45,857 nucleotides of DNA from an uncultured Bacilli bacterium (GCA_934098515.1 CAKOOK010000010.1:1-45857), one strand, 5' to 3'. Shown: positions 6,865 through 14,333, counted from the first letter of the stretch. The notes: generated from the letters alone by a model not told the origin. Made by a program: numbers and translations.

Positions 6865-7183
6865 AAAACTTATTATCCATCCATTGAGACATTTTCTCAT
6901 ATAAAGGTCTAAACCCAGAAATCGTCTCATCAAAATCAGACGTATCACGATAATTCATACACTTTATAGATAAATTGACATGCTTGGTTTTCTCATCGAT
7001 CGATATAATCTTCGCAAAAATTTCCTCTTTATTACTTACATATTTTCCTATATCATTCACAAAAGCAGTATCAAGCTCAGAAATATGAATCATTCCAGTA
7101 TATCCGTTTTTTAAATTAGCAAATACTCCATATTTCGTCCAACCAGTGACGACAACCTTAACTATCTGATTTATTTTATACAT
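6863..7183 (-). CDS. S1-domain RNA-binding protein (CvfD/YugI-like)
   Basis: The 106 residues form one S1 OB-fold domain (about 5-75): VVVTGWTKYGVFANL is strand one to three, GMIHISEL the hallmark turn, and a D-E-K-x-x-x-V-x-L-S-I-K strand closes it. A short acidic and aromatic tail follows. Stand-alone S1 proteins of this size in Firmicutes (YugI / general stress protein 13, CvfD) bind the ribosome or mRNA and act in cold tolerance and post-transcriptional control. Which role applies here is inference. Start: ATG at 7183 with GGAGGT. The promoter places the predicted first transcribed base at the GGAGGT. Confidence 0.8.
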   Translation of the reverse strand: MYKINQIVKVVVTGWTKYGVFANLKNGYTGMIHISELDTAFVNDIGKYVSNKEEIFAKIISIDEKTKHVNLSIKCMNYRDTSDFDETISGFRPLYEKMSQWMDNKF

Positions 7184-7200
7184 AAAATACCTCCACCAAA

Positions 7201-7229
7201 ATTATAACATTGCATCAACAAGAAGTAAA
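7201..7229 (-). promoter_or_regulatory. Promoter of the S1-domain gene
   Basis: TTTACT (7229-7224), a 17-bp spacer and TATAAT (7206-7201) with an extended TG. GGAGGT begins 6 nt after the -10, so the leader is very short. Confidence 0.6.
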
Positions 7230-7238
7230 ATACTATAA

Positions 7239-7267
7239 TTGAATAAAGCAATAATTTATGATATTAT
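7239..7267 (+). promoter_or_regulatory. Promoter of the nfu-like gene
   Basis: TTGAAT (7239-7244), a 17-bp spacer and TATTAT (7262-7267) with an extended TG. Confidence 0.65.
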
Positions 7268-7307
7268 CATTTATATAAATTAATTAATAAAAAAGAAAGG
7301 AAAAAAT

Positions 7308-7535
7308 ATGAAAGAAGAAAAAATAAAAGAAATTATTGAAAAAATTGTACCATATCTTAACAGTGACGGCGGTAATTTAGAATTTATAAAGTTAGAAGAC
7401 AATATCGTATATATTAAACTAACAGGAGCATGCGGATGCTGTCCTCATAAAAATGAAACAATAAAATATGGTATTTTAGAGTCAATAAAAGAAGAAATAC
7501 CAGAAATTAAAGATGTAATTAATGTTGAGATATAA
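7308..7535 (+). CDS. NifU C-terminal-domain (Nfu) iron-sulfur scaffold protein
   Basis: The 75 residues are a single NifU C-terminal domain. An N-terminal helix is followed by YLNSDGGNLEF and the cluster-binding G-A-C-G-C-C-P turn (CxxC), then the long helix TIKYGILESI. Nfu proteins hold a 4Fe-4S cluster as a dimer and pass it to target enzymes. This one lacks any degenerate HesB-like or other N-terminal domain, as in Bacillus YutI. AAAGGA precedes the ATG. Its last 17 bp overlap the 3' end of the converging CotS-like gene, so the two transcripts are antisense to each other there. Confidence 0.9.
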   Translation: MKEEKIKEIIEKIVPYLNSDGGNLEFIKLEDNIVYIKLTGACGCCPHKNETIKYGILESIKEEIPEIKDVINVEI

Positions 7536-8394
7536 ATGGTATCTTAATAATAATTTCATACTTATCAAACAATAAATTAACTAAGTTTAAAATAAAGTTT
7601 TCATATTGAGAACTTTTTTTTACTAAATTACTAAACGCATCTAAATATATACTATCCCTACTTTGAACGTCATACACTTCCAAAAAATACGTAGGGTAAA
7701 TAAGTCTTACGAAGAACATATTAATCGAAAAATTATCAAACTTAAAACTATTTATTATATCAATTGCATCATTAATAGATAAATCAGAATTAAAAAATTT
7801 CATCTTTACATACTCTGCCAAATCGCGAAAATCAAAATCAAATAGATAATTAACAGGATTAAAATAAGAAAAAGAATATATTGGAAAAGACACTCTATTA
7901 TGCTGAATAGTTAAACTATTCCTCACTCCATATTTAGTATTAATTAAATTATAATTATAAATGCAAATTTCAATCAATCCAATATAATAATTAAGTATAT
8001 AGAAAACATCTTTATTTAAAGATAATTCATTTTTTTGTTTTGTTAATTGATTAACACGATTTTCCCATATTTCGTTCCAGTTATTATTTTTATTTACTAA
8101 GCCACCAATCATTAAAGGAGCATCAATAATTTTATTTTCACAATTACTTTCCATTAACACATACTTTTCTCCATTAAATTCTGAAAAAAAACTACCATTT
8201 CTATTCATTACAATTTTAAAAAATTCTAAATTATTACTTATTAAAAACTGCAAAATTTTTTCAAACTCAACTACCTCCCGATTAAAAGGTGAAATAATAT
8301 AATATTTATCTACACACTTGAAATATAATAAATCACAAATAATCGATAAATCATCACATTTTAAATCATAATTATATTCTATAAACTCTTTCAT
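7519..8394 (-). CDS. Degenerate CotS/aminoglycoside-phosphotransferase-fold protein, likely spore-associated
   Basis: The 291-residue protein is aromatic-rich and cytosolic. From about 165 on, LTIQHNRVSFPIYS then F-D-F-D-F-R-D-L-A-E-Y resembles the catalytic-loop and metal-binding segments of the CotS/YsxE spore-coat kinase family. The expected H-G-D-x-x-x-x-N loop is not kept and reads Q-H-N-R-V-S. Kinase activity is therefore doubtful. There is no Shine-Dalgarno sequence, and CATATATA ends 5 nt before the ATG, the same geometry as yunB and cwlD. That suggests leaderless mother-cell expression. It follows a terminator that ends the 8428 gene and is convergent with the nfu gene. Assignment rests on a weak pattern. 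Confidence 0.5.
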   Translation of the reverse strand: MKEFIEYNYDLKCDDLSIICDLLYFKCVDKYYIISPFNREVVEFEKILQFLISNNLEFFKIVMNRNGSFFSEFNGEKYVLMESNCENKIIDAPLMIGGLVNKNNNWNEIWENRVNQLTKQKNELSLNKDVFYILNYYIGLIEICIYNYNLINTKYGVRNSLTIQHNRVSFPIYSFSYFNPVNYLFDFDFRDLAEYVKMKFFNSDLSINDAIDIINSFKFDNFSINMFFVRLIYPTYFLEVYDVQSRDSIYLDAFSNLVKKSSQYENFILNLVNLLFDKYEIIIKIPFISQH

Positions 8395-8399
8395 ACTTT

Positions 8400-8407
8400 T
8401 ATATATG
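8400..8407 (-). promoter_or_regulatory. CATA-type -10 box, leaderless start
   Basis: CATATATA at 8407-8400 is followed by 5 nt and the ATG of the CotS-like gene. It resembles the -10 of SigE/SigK promoters. No ribosome site is present. Confidence 0.4.
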
Positions 8408-8433
8408 AAAAAAGCATAGTATTTATACTACGC
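8408..8433 (-). terminator. Terminator overlapping the stop of the 8428 gene
   Basis: The stem GCGTAGTAT/ATACTATGC has one G-T pair and a 2-nt loop and is followed by six T. It ends directly at the CATA box of the next gene. Confidence 0.75.
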
Positions 8434-9006
8434 TATACGTTTACTATCACTTGGTACATCAAAAATATTGCTTGAACTAGGCTCAAAAATATTACTTGAA
8501 TTCAAAGCTGAACTATTATTTTCAGCAACAATTGCACCATCAGAAATATTTGCATCTATCTTTTTTCCCTTTTGACGATATTGTTCTATAACAGAGTGTA
8601 TTGATAATTCAGCTATTTTAATAACCTCCATTAATCCATCCTCAAGTTCTTTTAAATCATTATCAGACAATACAACATCACCTATTGCCTTTTTCACGGA
8701 AGCATCAACAACATTACTCAAAGAATTATCAGCAATTTCATGCGGTGAGCTAGTTGATGCGTCAACAGCCTTTTCATCATTCTGAGAAGAAAACAAATTA
8801 TTCTGATTGTTTGAATTAACAACCTCATTATTTTCAGGAGAATCAAATAACACTTGTTCTTCTTGAATAGGTTTTACATCAGTTACATTAGTTGTTTTTT
8901 CGCTTGCAATACTATTTATATATTCATTATATTTATTTTTCATACTATTTGACTGATCAAAAGTTACTGCAATAACTTTTGGATAAGCCATAATTATTTT
9001 TCCCAT
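8428..9006 (-). CDS. Hypothetical low-complexity protein (Asn/Ser-rich)
   Basis: The 192 residues begin with a short hydrophobic segment (YPKVIAVTF) and continue with an Asn/Ser/Glu-rich disordered region. A helical section (about 105-145) follows, then a tail with the repeated tetrapeptide S-N-I-F (SNIFEPSSSNIFD). There is no true signal peptide. GGGAGG lies 6 nt before the ATG, and the gene begins 1 nt after the stop of the DUF1292-like gene, so the two are translationally linked. I do not recognise the family. The repeated aromatic tetrapeptide near the end could be a docking peptide. Confidence 0.6.
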   Translation of the reverse strand: MGKIIMAYPKVIAVTFDQSNSMKNKYNEYINSIASEKTTNVTDVKPIQEEQVLFDSPENNEVVNSNNQNNLFSSQNDEKAVDASTSSPHEIADNSLSNVVDASVKKAIGDVVLSDNDLKELEDGLMEVIKIAELSIHSVIEQYRQKGKKIDANISDGAIVAENNSSALNSSNIFEPSSSNIFDVPSDSKRIA

Positions 9007-9007
9007 T

Positions 9008-9292
9008 CTAATCCTCCCACTTCAAATATTTAATTTCAACACTATTACTATTAGTTAAAATAGATTTCATAACAGCTTTAATTTTATTCCATTCATCATC
9101 TGTAATGTTATCAGTAATATTCATACTATCAGAAACTTCAGAAACATACATTTTAACAAGACCATTCTCCACTGCCTCATTTAAAGTATAAAACAAATAT
9201 CTTTTTTGAGTCCCTACAATTTCAAAATAACTTATTATTTCCGCTTGAATCTTTTCCCCATTTTGTTTAGTCAAACTAACCGTACTATTCAT
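9008..9292 (-). CDS. DUF1292-like protein
   Basis: The 94-residue protein fits the DUF1292 pattern: an N-terminal strand set around LTKQNGEKIQAEIISYFEI, an aromatic RYLFYTLNEA strand, an acidic loop with VSEV, then a helix with ITDDEWNKIKAV. DUF1292 proteins are small and cytoplasmic, of unknown function, and in Bacillota often lie near yrrK/yrzL-type genes. Start 9292 is chosen because AGAAAGG precedes that ATG. A start at 9319 would have no ribosome site. It has its own promoter and leads into the 8428 gene. Confidence 0.6.
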   Translation of the reverse strand: MNSTVSLTKQNGEKIQAEIISYFEIVGTQKRYLFYTLNEAVENGLVKMYVSEVSDSMNITDNITDDEWNKIKAVMKSILTNSNSVEIKYLKWED

Positions 9293-9322
9293 ATTTCCTA
9301 CCTTTCTAATATCACACATAAA

Positions 9323-9351
9323 ATATTAACATATTTTCAAAATTGTATCAA
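9323..9351 (-). promoter_or_regulatory. Promoter of the DUF1292-like/8428 pair
   Basis: TTGATA (9351-9346), a 17-bp spacer and TAATAT (9328-9323), directly after the stop of yutD. Confidence 0.55.
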
Positions 9352-9627
9352 CTAAATTTCTCGTTTTAAAATGAAATATTTGCACTTATACGCGCAATTA
9401 TTTTCAATATAATTATCAACAAATTTAATATTATTAATATCACTAACATTTTTATTTTTTTCGTCCAAAAAACCCTTTAAACGCAATTTCCCATATGCCC
9501 AATCACCAACAATATAATCAAAATTATCATAATATTCAGTAAGTTTGCTTTCAACCTCTGGTTGTACAAAACCATCATTATCCTTAATTAATTTAAATTT
9601 TTTTCCATTAATTTCTTTTATCTCCAT
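9352..9627 (-). CDS. yutD: YutD-family protein
   Basis: The 91 residues carry the YutD (DUF1027) signature: F-D-Y-I-V-G-D-W-A-Y-G-K-L-R-L-K-G-F around 36-53, then the cysteine-containing end NNCAYKCKYFILKRE. The family is conserved in Bacilli, including many with small genomes, and has no established function. In the family the C-terminal segment reads C-x-x-x-C-x-Y-F-x-L, and both cysteines are present. It starts 3 nt after the stop of the upstream unknown gene, with AAAGGG as ribosome site, so the two are co-transcribed. Confidence 0.85.
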   Translation of the reverse strand: MEIKEINGKKFKLIKDNDGFVQPEVESKLTEYYDNFDYIVGDWAYGKLRLKGFLDEKNKNVSDINNIKFVDNYIENNCAYKCKYFILKREI

Positions 9628-9630
9628 AAC

Positions 9631-10428
9631 TTACCCTTTCATAATTGAAACAGCAATAATAATACCTATCATTATTTCAGTAGCCATTACACTCAATAAA
9701 ACTAACGTATCAACAAATCCATTTCCAGAAGTAATAGCTAATTTTAAAGGAATTATAAATTTATTTTTTTTTCGCTCTGTATCTGCTTCCTCAACAACTA
9801 TTTTATTATTTATTTTTTCAACAGTTTCATTGGATAATTTAGACATATCATTTAAAGATATACCAAATTCTTTATACTTTTTTTCAGCAAAGAAGTCAGG
9901 CAATAATAAGTCAAATTTAAAATTTATCTTTTTTCTATCTATAAACCCTTTTTTTAAATTCCACATTCTATAAAAATTTACATTATTATCCCCCATTAAA
10001 ATGCATGTTTCCCTTAAACCAATTATTTTATTGTCAAAAAATCTAATATAATATTCACATTCTTCTTTTGAAAGATTTTTCTCGCTTATTTTGTTAAGTA
10101 CCATTTGTAATAAAATAAATTTAATCTTTTCAATCAAATTATTATTTTTCTTACTAAAACCACTTACCCATTTATAATATTCGTCCATTAAATTAACAAA
10201 TTGATACGCATTAGCTGAACTAAGACCATATAATTGTAAATTTTTAATAAAGCTCTTCGAATCTTTTAATTTATAAGGATTAATAATATTAATCTCACCA
10301 TAAATACGTACTAACATTTCAACAACAAGCACTTCAAAAATATGAGATTTATTATATTTCTCATTATTTTTCTTTAGTAAGTAATTTTCTATTCCGCAAT
10401 CTATTGCACGATTAACAAAAAAATTCAT
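9631..10428 (-). CDS. Hypothetical protein with C-terminal membrane anchor
   Basis: The 265 residues have a largely helical cytosolic part (1-215) rich in Asn, Lys and aromatics. A hydrophobic C-terminus (about 228-262) follows, with a helix LVLLSVMATEIMIGIIIAV that ends in a short lysine tail. This looks like a tail-anchored membrane protein. It lies between yunB and yutD in a block of genes tied to sporulation or of unknown role. GAGGA precedes the ATG by a few bases. I do not recognise the family. Confidence 0.6.
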   Translation of the reverse strand: MNFFVNRAIDCGIENYLLKKNNEKYNKSHIFEVLVVEMLVRIYGEINIINPYKLKDSKSFIKNLQLYGLSSANAYQFVNLMDEYYKWVSGFSKKNNNLIEKIKFILLQMVLNKISEKNLSKEECEYYIRFFDNKIIGLRETCILMGDNNVNFYRMWNLKKGFIDRKKINFKFDLLLPDFFAEKKYKEFGISLNDMSKLSNETVEKINNKIVVEEADTERKKNKFIIPLKLAITSGNGFVDTLVLLSVMATEIMIGIIIAVSIMKG

Positions 10429-10445
10429 ATATCCTCACTATTCAT

Positions 10446-10474
10446 AATATATCACATTTATAATTTTATTTCTA
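10446..10474 (-). promoter_or_regulatory. Promoter of the 9631-yutD pair
   Basis: TAGAAA (10474-10469), a 17-bp spacer and TATATT (10451-10446) with an extended TG. Confidence 0.5.
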
Positions 10475-10486
10475 TAGGTAGATACA

Positions 10487-11179
10487 TCATATATTTAAAA
10501 ATCCTGTATTTCTTTCAAAGCCACTTCCATAAAATGATGGTATTTTACCATTAATTATTTTTGAAGATAATAAAATACTATAGTCAGTTGAAAAATTTTT
10601 ATTTTCATAAAAGAAGACCTGGCTTCCTATCTTGAGATTCAAATATAATTCAACATGTAAACTATTTATTCCATAGTTATTTACCATAACTTTTATTTCA
10701 TAAAGAAAATCTCTTATATAATTAAGCTTTACAATTTGTTTAGGACCTATATTTAACATTATCGGATTCTGTAAATAATAATAAATTGGAACTTGCATTA
10801 TTATATTTTGTTCATCCTTTTCAATAATATTTATTAAATTGCTTTTATACTCAAATTTAGATATTTTAAGTTCATTACAAATTTCTGAAGCCAGATTATA
10901 TGCATCATTAATCCTAAAATCAACATCACTAATTTCGTTGTCATCACCATATTTGATTATTATCAAATTATCAACATCGTAATTTTTCAAAATTGAAAGT
11001 TTAAAATTGTCGGATAACGATTTTGTTAAATTTTGTTTCACCATTTTTTCGGTTAAAGAAACTAAGCCTCCGCTAAAATTTTTAGAAATATTTACATATA
11101 ATGTAAAGGTTAAAAAAAATATAATACAAATAATTAATAATCTAAGATCAACATCTTTTTTAGTTTTAAATCGTCTCAT
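10487..11179 (-). CDS. yunB: Sporulation protein YunB
   Basis: The 230 residues match YunB: an N-terminal membrane anchor (about 13-32), an amphipathic helix, then a beta-rich domain with LNIGPKQIVKL, V-N-N-Y-G-I-N-S-L and a final ISSKIINGKIP-like segment (SSKIINGKIPSFYGSG). In Bacillus subtilis YunB is a SigE-dependent mother-cell protein needed for normal spore formation, with unclear biochemistry. No ribosome site exists before the ATG. A CATATAAT box ends 5 nt upstream, so the mRNA probably starts at the ATG itself. The upstream gene's terminator abuts this box. The C-terminus is shorter than in Bacillus. Confidence 0.88.
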   Translation of the reverse strand: MRRFKTKKDVDLRLLIICIIFFLTFTLYVNISKNFSGGLVSLTEKMVKQNLTKSLSDNFKLSILKNYDVDNLIIIKYGDDNEISDVDFRINDAYNLASEICNELKISKFEYKSNLINIIEKDEQNIIMQVPIYYYLQNPIMLNIGPKQIVKLNYIRDFLYEIKVMVNNYGINSLHVELYLNLKIGSQVFFYENKNFSTDYSILLSSKIINGKIPSFYGSGFERNTGFLNI

Positions 11180-11184
11180 AATAA

Positions 11185-11192
11185 ATTATATG
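11185..11192 (-). promoter_or_regulatory. CATA-type (SigE-like) -10 box of yunB
   Basis: CATATAAT at 11192-11185, 5 nt before the ATG. It matches the SigE -10 consensus CATACANT at all but one position. Confidence 0.5.
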
Positions 11193-11215
11193 AAAAAAGA
11201 CTATTTAAAATAGTC
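11192..11215 (-). terminator. Terminator overlapping the stop of the 11205 gene
   Basis: GACTATT/AATAGTC stem, 3-nt loop, then six T on the minus strand. Confidence 0.8.
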
Positions 11216-11969
11216 CTAAATTTAAATATTTGTTTAAAGCAAAAACCGCGATTCCTAAAATTACCATAATAAAAATAAAAATTAATATCTTTATAACAAT
11301 AGAATTTGAATTGATATCATCCTGAATTTCTTTAAAATCATCGTAGTCATTTTCTTTAATTGCTAACTTTCCAGTATAAAAAGTTTCTTCATTATCATCC
11401 TTTTCTGTAAGTTCCTGAGCCGCAATTAAATTTGGCGTATCAACATTATCATCAAGTTCCACATTGTTTTCTTTATTTTGATTTTTTAATTCTAACTCCG
11501 TTATTGTATTAATTAGATTTAAAAGTTCAGCTGCTTCATCGCTTTCATCTCTAGGTTTATATTTTTTATTAATTTCATCTATCAGCTTTTCACTCGAACT
11601 GGTTTCAATACGATTAAATCTTTCTTCTTCATATGAAACTTTTCGATTTTGTTTTGCTTTATCAAGTATCGCATTCAAATCATATTCTTTTTCATCATTT
11701 TTTTCAGTAACAGTCTCTTCCTCATTATAAATTGGATCAACACTAATAGATTTTCTCTTAGGAATATTATCTCTATATTTTTTATCTAACATTTCCCTTA
11801 TTTGGTCCACATCAATACTACGAGCATTATCTTTAAGAACAGAAATATTTGAATCAACATCAAATTTATCATAATCACTTGAATTATTTTTTTCATATAA
11901 TTCAGAATATTTATCAATTCTTCTCCTTAATTCTGGAGTTTCATCGTTGTATTTATCCATTCGATTCAC
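11205..11969 (-). CDS. Hypothetical acidic tail-anchored protein
   Basis: The 254 residues are strongly acidic and probably disordered up to about 220. They end in one hydrophobic helix (about 223-248) with the positive and aromatic tail ALNKYLNLGLF, so the protein should be anchored by its C-terminus with the acidic part in the cytosol. The start is a GTG at 11969 with AGGTGG at good spacing. An ATG three codons later is too far from that site. The gene opens a minus-strand block leading to yunB, and a TATAAT lies just upstream. No recognisable domain. A scaffold or sequestration role is possible but unsupported. Confidence 0.6.
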   Translation of the reverse strand: MNRMDKYNDETPELRRRIDKYSELYEKNNSSDYDKFDVDSNISVLKDNARSIDVDQIREMLDKKYRDNIPKRKSISVDPIYNEEETVTEKNDEKEYDLNAILDKAKQNRKVSYEEERFNRIETSSSEKLIDEINKKYKPRDESDEAAELLNLINTITELELKNQNKENNVELDDNVDTPNLIAAQELTEKDDNEETFYTGKLAIKENDYDDFKEIQDDINSNSIVIKILIFIFIMVILGIAVFALNKYLNLGLF

Positions 11970-12025
11970 GTTACCACCTACTCAATATTATAATAACATA
12001 TTTTACATTATTTTTATAGTTTTTG

Positions 12026-12053
12026 TTGAATTTATAAAATCTTTGGGTATAAT
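12026..12053 (+). promoter_or_regulatory. Promoter of the ferredoxin gene
   Basis: TTGAAT (12026-12031), a 16-bp spacer and TATAAT (12048-12053). GGAGGA starts 6 nt later, at the predicted first transcribed base. Confidence 0.6.
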
Positions 12054-12068
12054 GGTATTGGAGGAACT

Positions 12069-12254
12069 ATGGAAAAAGTTATAGTAAATAAAGATTTATG
12101 TATTAAGTGTGGGATGTGTGTAAGCATGTGCAGCGAAAACTTTGCCTTCGATAAAGAAGGCAAAAGCCACGTTATTAATGAAACAATAACGGAAAACACA
12201 AAAAATACTGCAGAATGTTGTCCAACAGGTGCAATCGAAATAAAAGAAGCATAA
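12069..12254 (+). CDS. Single-cluster ferredoxin
   Basis: The 61 residues hold one 4Fe-4S site: C-I-K-C-G-M-C near 11-17, an isolated Cys at 21, and C-C-P-T-G-A-I near 50. One possible second set of cysteines is missing, so it is a monocluster ferredoxin like Bacillus Fer, an electron donor in the cytosol. GGAGGA lies 4 nt before the ATG. It stands alone between divergent and convergent minus-strand genes and shares its terminator with trmL. Confidence 0.9.
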   Translation: MEKVIVNKDLCIKCGMCVSMCSENFAFDKEGKSHVINETITENTKNTAECCPTGAIEIKEA

Positions 12255-12285
12255 TTCAAAAATAAACATAAACTAAAAACAAAAG

Positions 12286-12310
12286 ACTCTAGATATTCTC
12301 TAGAGTTTTT
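12286..12310. terminator. Bidirectional terminator between ferredoxin and trmL
   Basis: Perfect ACTCTAGA/TCTAGAGT stem with a 5-nt loop, flanked by T on both strands. It overlaps the trmL stop. Confidence 0.75.
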
Positions 12311-12827
12311 ATGATTCTTCAATAAAATTTTTCCCTTTAAACGGCTCATCAAATAACAAATTCATATAATTATTTTGCCTTAATGCTTCATAAAGCGCTA
12401 CAGCAACAGAATTTGAAACGTTAAGTGCCCTCACATTGTCACTCATTGGAATTCTATAACAATTTTCAATGTTCTCCTTTAATAAATCAAGTGGTAATCC
12501 AGTTGACTCTTTTCCAAAAATCAAATAGATATCATCTTGTCCATCAAGTACAAAATTAGCGTCAGAATGAGGTTTATGTCCATATCTCGTAAAGAAGTAA
12601 TATTTACCTTTACACTTTGAAAAAAAGTCATCCAAATTATCATATAAAAAATAATGACAATTATCTAAATAGTTTACACCACTTCTTTTTAAATATTTTT
12701 CACTCAAACTAAACCCAAGTGGTTCAATCAAATGAAGACTACATTCAGTAGCAGCACAAGTACGCATTATATTGCCAGTATTCCCTGGTATCTCAGGTTC
12801 AAATAAAACAACATTTAATCTACTCAT
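12309..12827 (-). CDS. trmL: tRNA (cytidine(34)/uridine(34)-2'-O)-methyltransferase TrmL
   Basis: The 172 residues are a complete minimal SPOUT methyltransferase. It has PEIPGNTGNIMRTCA (motif 1), IFGKESTGLP (motif 2) and the knotted SAM pocket with IPMSDNVRALNVSNSVAV (motif 3). The enzyme methylates the 2'-O of the wobble base in tRNA-Leu, and a tRNA-Leu(TAA) substrate is encoded at 6290-6378. The start overlaps the end of the upstream thioredoxin-like gene by 8 bp, so the two are co-transcribed and probably coupled. Confidence 0.93.
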   Translation of the reverse strand: MSRLNVVLFEPEIPGNTGNIMRTCAATECSLHLIEPLGFSLSEKYLKRSGVNYLDNCHYFLYDNLDDFFSKCKGKYYFFTRYGHKPHSDANFVLDGQDDIYLIFGKESTGLPLDLLKENIENCYRIPMSDNVRALNVSNSVAVALYEALRQNNYMNLLFDEPFKGKNFIEES

Positions 12828-13305
12828 TGCCTTTTACCTCATAAGTATCCAAAAGGTTATTAAAATCACTACAATTTAAAACATGCATTGAGCTATCCAA
12901 AACTTCCACTACACTACCGCTTTTCAAATATACTATAGCCGGAAATTTTTGAATTTTTTTCTCATTATCAAAAACTTCATTAACTTCAGAGACATTCATT
13001 TTAGTTGCATCAACATACAAAAATTCATCCTCCAAATGATTATTAACAACTGATTTTTTCAATTCCTTTTCCATTTTATAAATTTCATCATTACCTGTAA
13101 CGCCAAAATAGACAAATGTATTATCACCAGATTCAACTATTGTATTAGATAAGTCTTTAATTGAAATATTAGTAACATACTTAGAAATATAACTTTTATT
13201 TAACTTGTTATTTTCATAATTTCTATATAAATTGCACACCAAAATAGTAACGACAACGGTAATTAACAATATAATAAGCAACTTTATGTATTTATTCTTT
13301 TTCAT
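12820..13305 (-). CDS. Membrane-anchored thioredoxin-like protein without CxxC
   Basis: About 161 residues: an N-terminal signal anchor (about 7-26) places a thioredoxin-like domain outside the membrane. The pattern is FVYFGVTGND, a helix, FLYVDATK, then K-F-P-A-I-V-Y-L with the cis-Pro and VVEVLD. The redox site that should follow the first strand reads T-G-N-D, so it cannot do dithiol exchange. Two ATGs lie side by side, and AGAGGTG favours the second (13305). It is followed in overlap by trmL. Possible roles are a chaperone-like or bacteriocin-transport-accessory fold. None can be fixed. Confidence 0.6.
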   Translation of the reverse strand: MKKNKYIKLLIILLITVVVTILVCNLYRNYENNKLNKSYISKYVTNISIKDLSNTIVESGDNTFVYFGVTGNDEIYKMEKELKKSVVNNHLEDEFLYVDATKMNVSEVNEVFDNEKKIQKFPAIVYLKSGSVVEVLDSSMHVLNCSDFNNLLDTYEVKGNE

Positions 13306-13336
13306 CATACACCTCTACTTAATTTTATCATAATGC

Positions 13337-13364
13337 ATAAAAAAAATGAAGATTATTTCTTCAT
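13337..13364 (-). terminator. Terminator overlapping the cotJC stop
   Basis: ATGAAG/CTTCAT stem with a 7-nt loop, followed by eight T on the minus strand. Confidence 0.75.
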
Positions 13365-13910
13365 CTCTTTGTATTTTTTATAAAGCATTTTAAACATATT
13401 ATAATGAACAATTTCTCTTTGTCTTAAATATAATAAAACATCAATAACATCCTCATCATCAGCTATGTCAATCAGATGTTCATAAACTATTCTAGCCTTC
13501 TCTTCAGCAGCCATATCCTCAGCTAAATCAACTATTGCATCTCCGGTTGAAGCTATAGTTTTAGCATCAAAAGCTACTCCATTAACATCCATTGGATAAA
13601 CTCCTAATCCATGCTCTACGTACGTCCCAATTAAACCAGCATTCATTAATTCTTCCCTACTAGCACCGTCAAGAAGTTGATGTACCATAATACAAATCAT
13701 TTCTGCATGTCCAAATTCTTCTGTCGCAATATCATTTAATAAAGCACGTCCTTCATCAGTCGGCATTGTAAATTTTTGACTAAAATATCTTAAAGCTGCA
13801 CCAAGTTCGCCAGCATAACCACCATACTGTGTAATAATATATTTTGCAAGTTTAACATCTTTTTTACGAATATTTATCGGATAAGGAAGTTTCTTTTCAT
13901 ACTTAAACAT
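13353..13910 (-). CDS. cotJC: Spore coat protein CotJC, manganese-catalase family
   Basis: The 185 residues form the ferritin-like four-helix bundle of CotJC. They include the N-terminal Y-E-K-K-L-P-Y-P-I-N, the metal ligands in GGYAGELGAALRY and ATEEFGHAEM, and later in DMAAEEKAR and LRQREIVHYNMF. The family is related to dimanganese catalase and sits in the inner spore coat. The length equals that of Bacillus CotJC (about 189). The start overlaps the stop of the CotJA/CotJB fusion gene by 8 bp, as usual for cotJ operons. The operon probably uses the CATA-type promoter at 14334-14341. Confidence 0.93.
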   Translation of the reverse strand: MFKYEKKLPYPINIRKKDVKLAKYIITQYGGYAGELGAALRYFSQKFTMPTDEGRALLNDIATEEFGHAEMICIMVHQLLDGASREELMNAGLIGTYVEHGLGVYPMDVNGVAFDAKTIASTGDAIVDLAEDMAAEEKARIVYEHLIDIADDEDVIDVLLYLRQREIVHYNMFKMLYKKYKEMKK

Positions 13911-14316
13911 TTTTCTTTACCTCCCATGGCCAAAGTCCACTTTCCCAAGTATAAGAGCCATTTACATCTTTATTTAATTCCAAAACTTCATATTTTTCTG
14001 AATATAAACAAGTTAACTCATTTAATTCATTCATATACTTTCTAAATAAATTATATACTTCACGATCTTCTGGATACAAATCCAAATACAGATTTAAATC
14101 ACCAACTGCATGTGATAACTCTCTAATTTTGCACATCAATTTTTCTTCTTCAGTTTTCGCAACTATTTCCCTAGGTTTGTAATTTTTGTATGGTTCGTAC
14201 ATATCAAAGAAAATATTACCTAAAATCAATCCTTCTTTAGGCTCCAACAAATTACTTTTCTTCTCCAAATTAAAATATCTTTTTAAAACATCTTCATTAT
14301 TAACACTAAATAACAT
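13903..14316 (-). CDS. Fused CotJA-CotJB spore coat protein
   Basis: The 137 residues join two coat proteins that are normally separate. Residues about 24-47 hold the CotJA core (E-P-K-E-G-L-I-L-G-N-I-F, then F-D-M-Y-E-P-Y), corresponding to the G-T-L-F-P-E-L-x-x-P-Y of CotJA. Residues about 58-137 are a full CotJB: IRELSHAVGDLNLYLDLYPED, a second helix, and the tail ESGLWPWEV. CotJA and CotJB act with CotJC in the inner coat. GGAGGT lies 6 nt before the ATG and would be the very 5' end of the mRNA. No frameshift is needed, and the linker is only about 10 residues. Confidence 0.82.
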   Translation of the reverse strand: MLFSVNNEDVLKRYFNLEKKSNLLEPKEGLILGNIFFDMYEPYKNYKPREIVAKTEEEKLMCKIRELSHAVGDLNLYLDLYPEDREVYNLFRKYMNELNELTCLYSEKYEVLELNKDVNGSYTWESGLWPWEVKKNV

Positions 14317-14333
14317 TTTTTTACCTCCAATAT

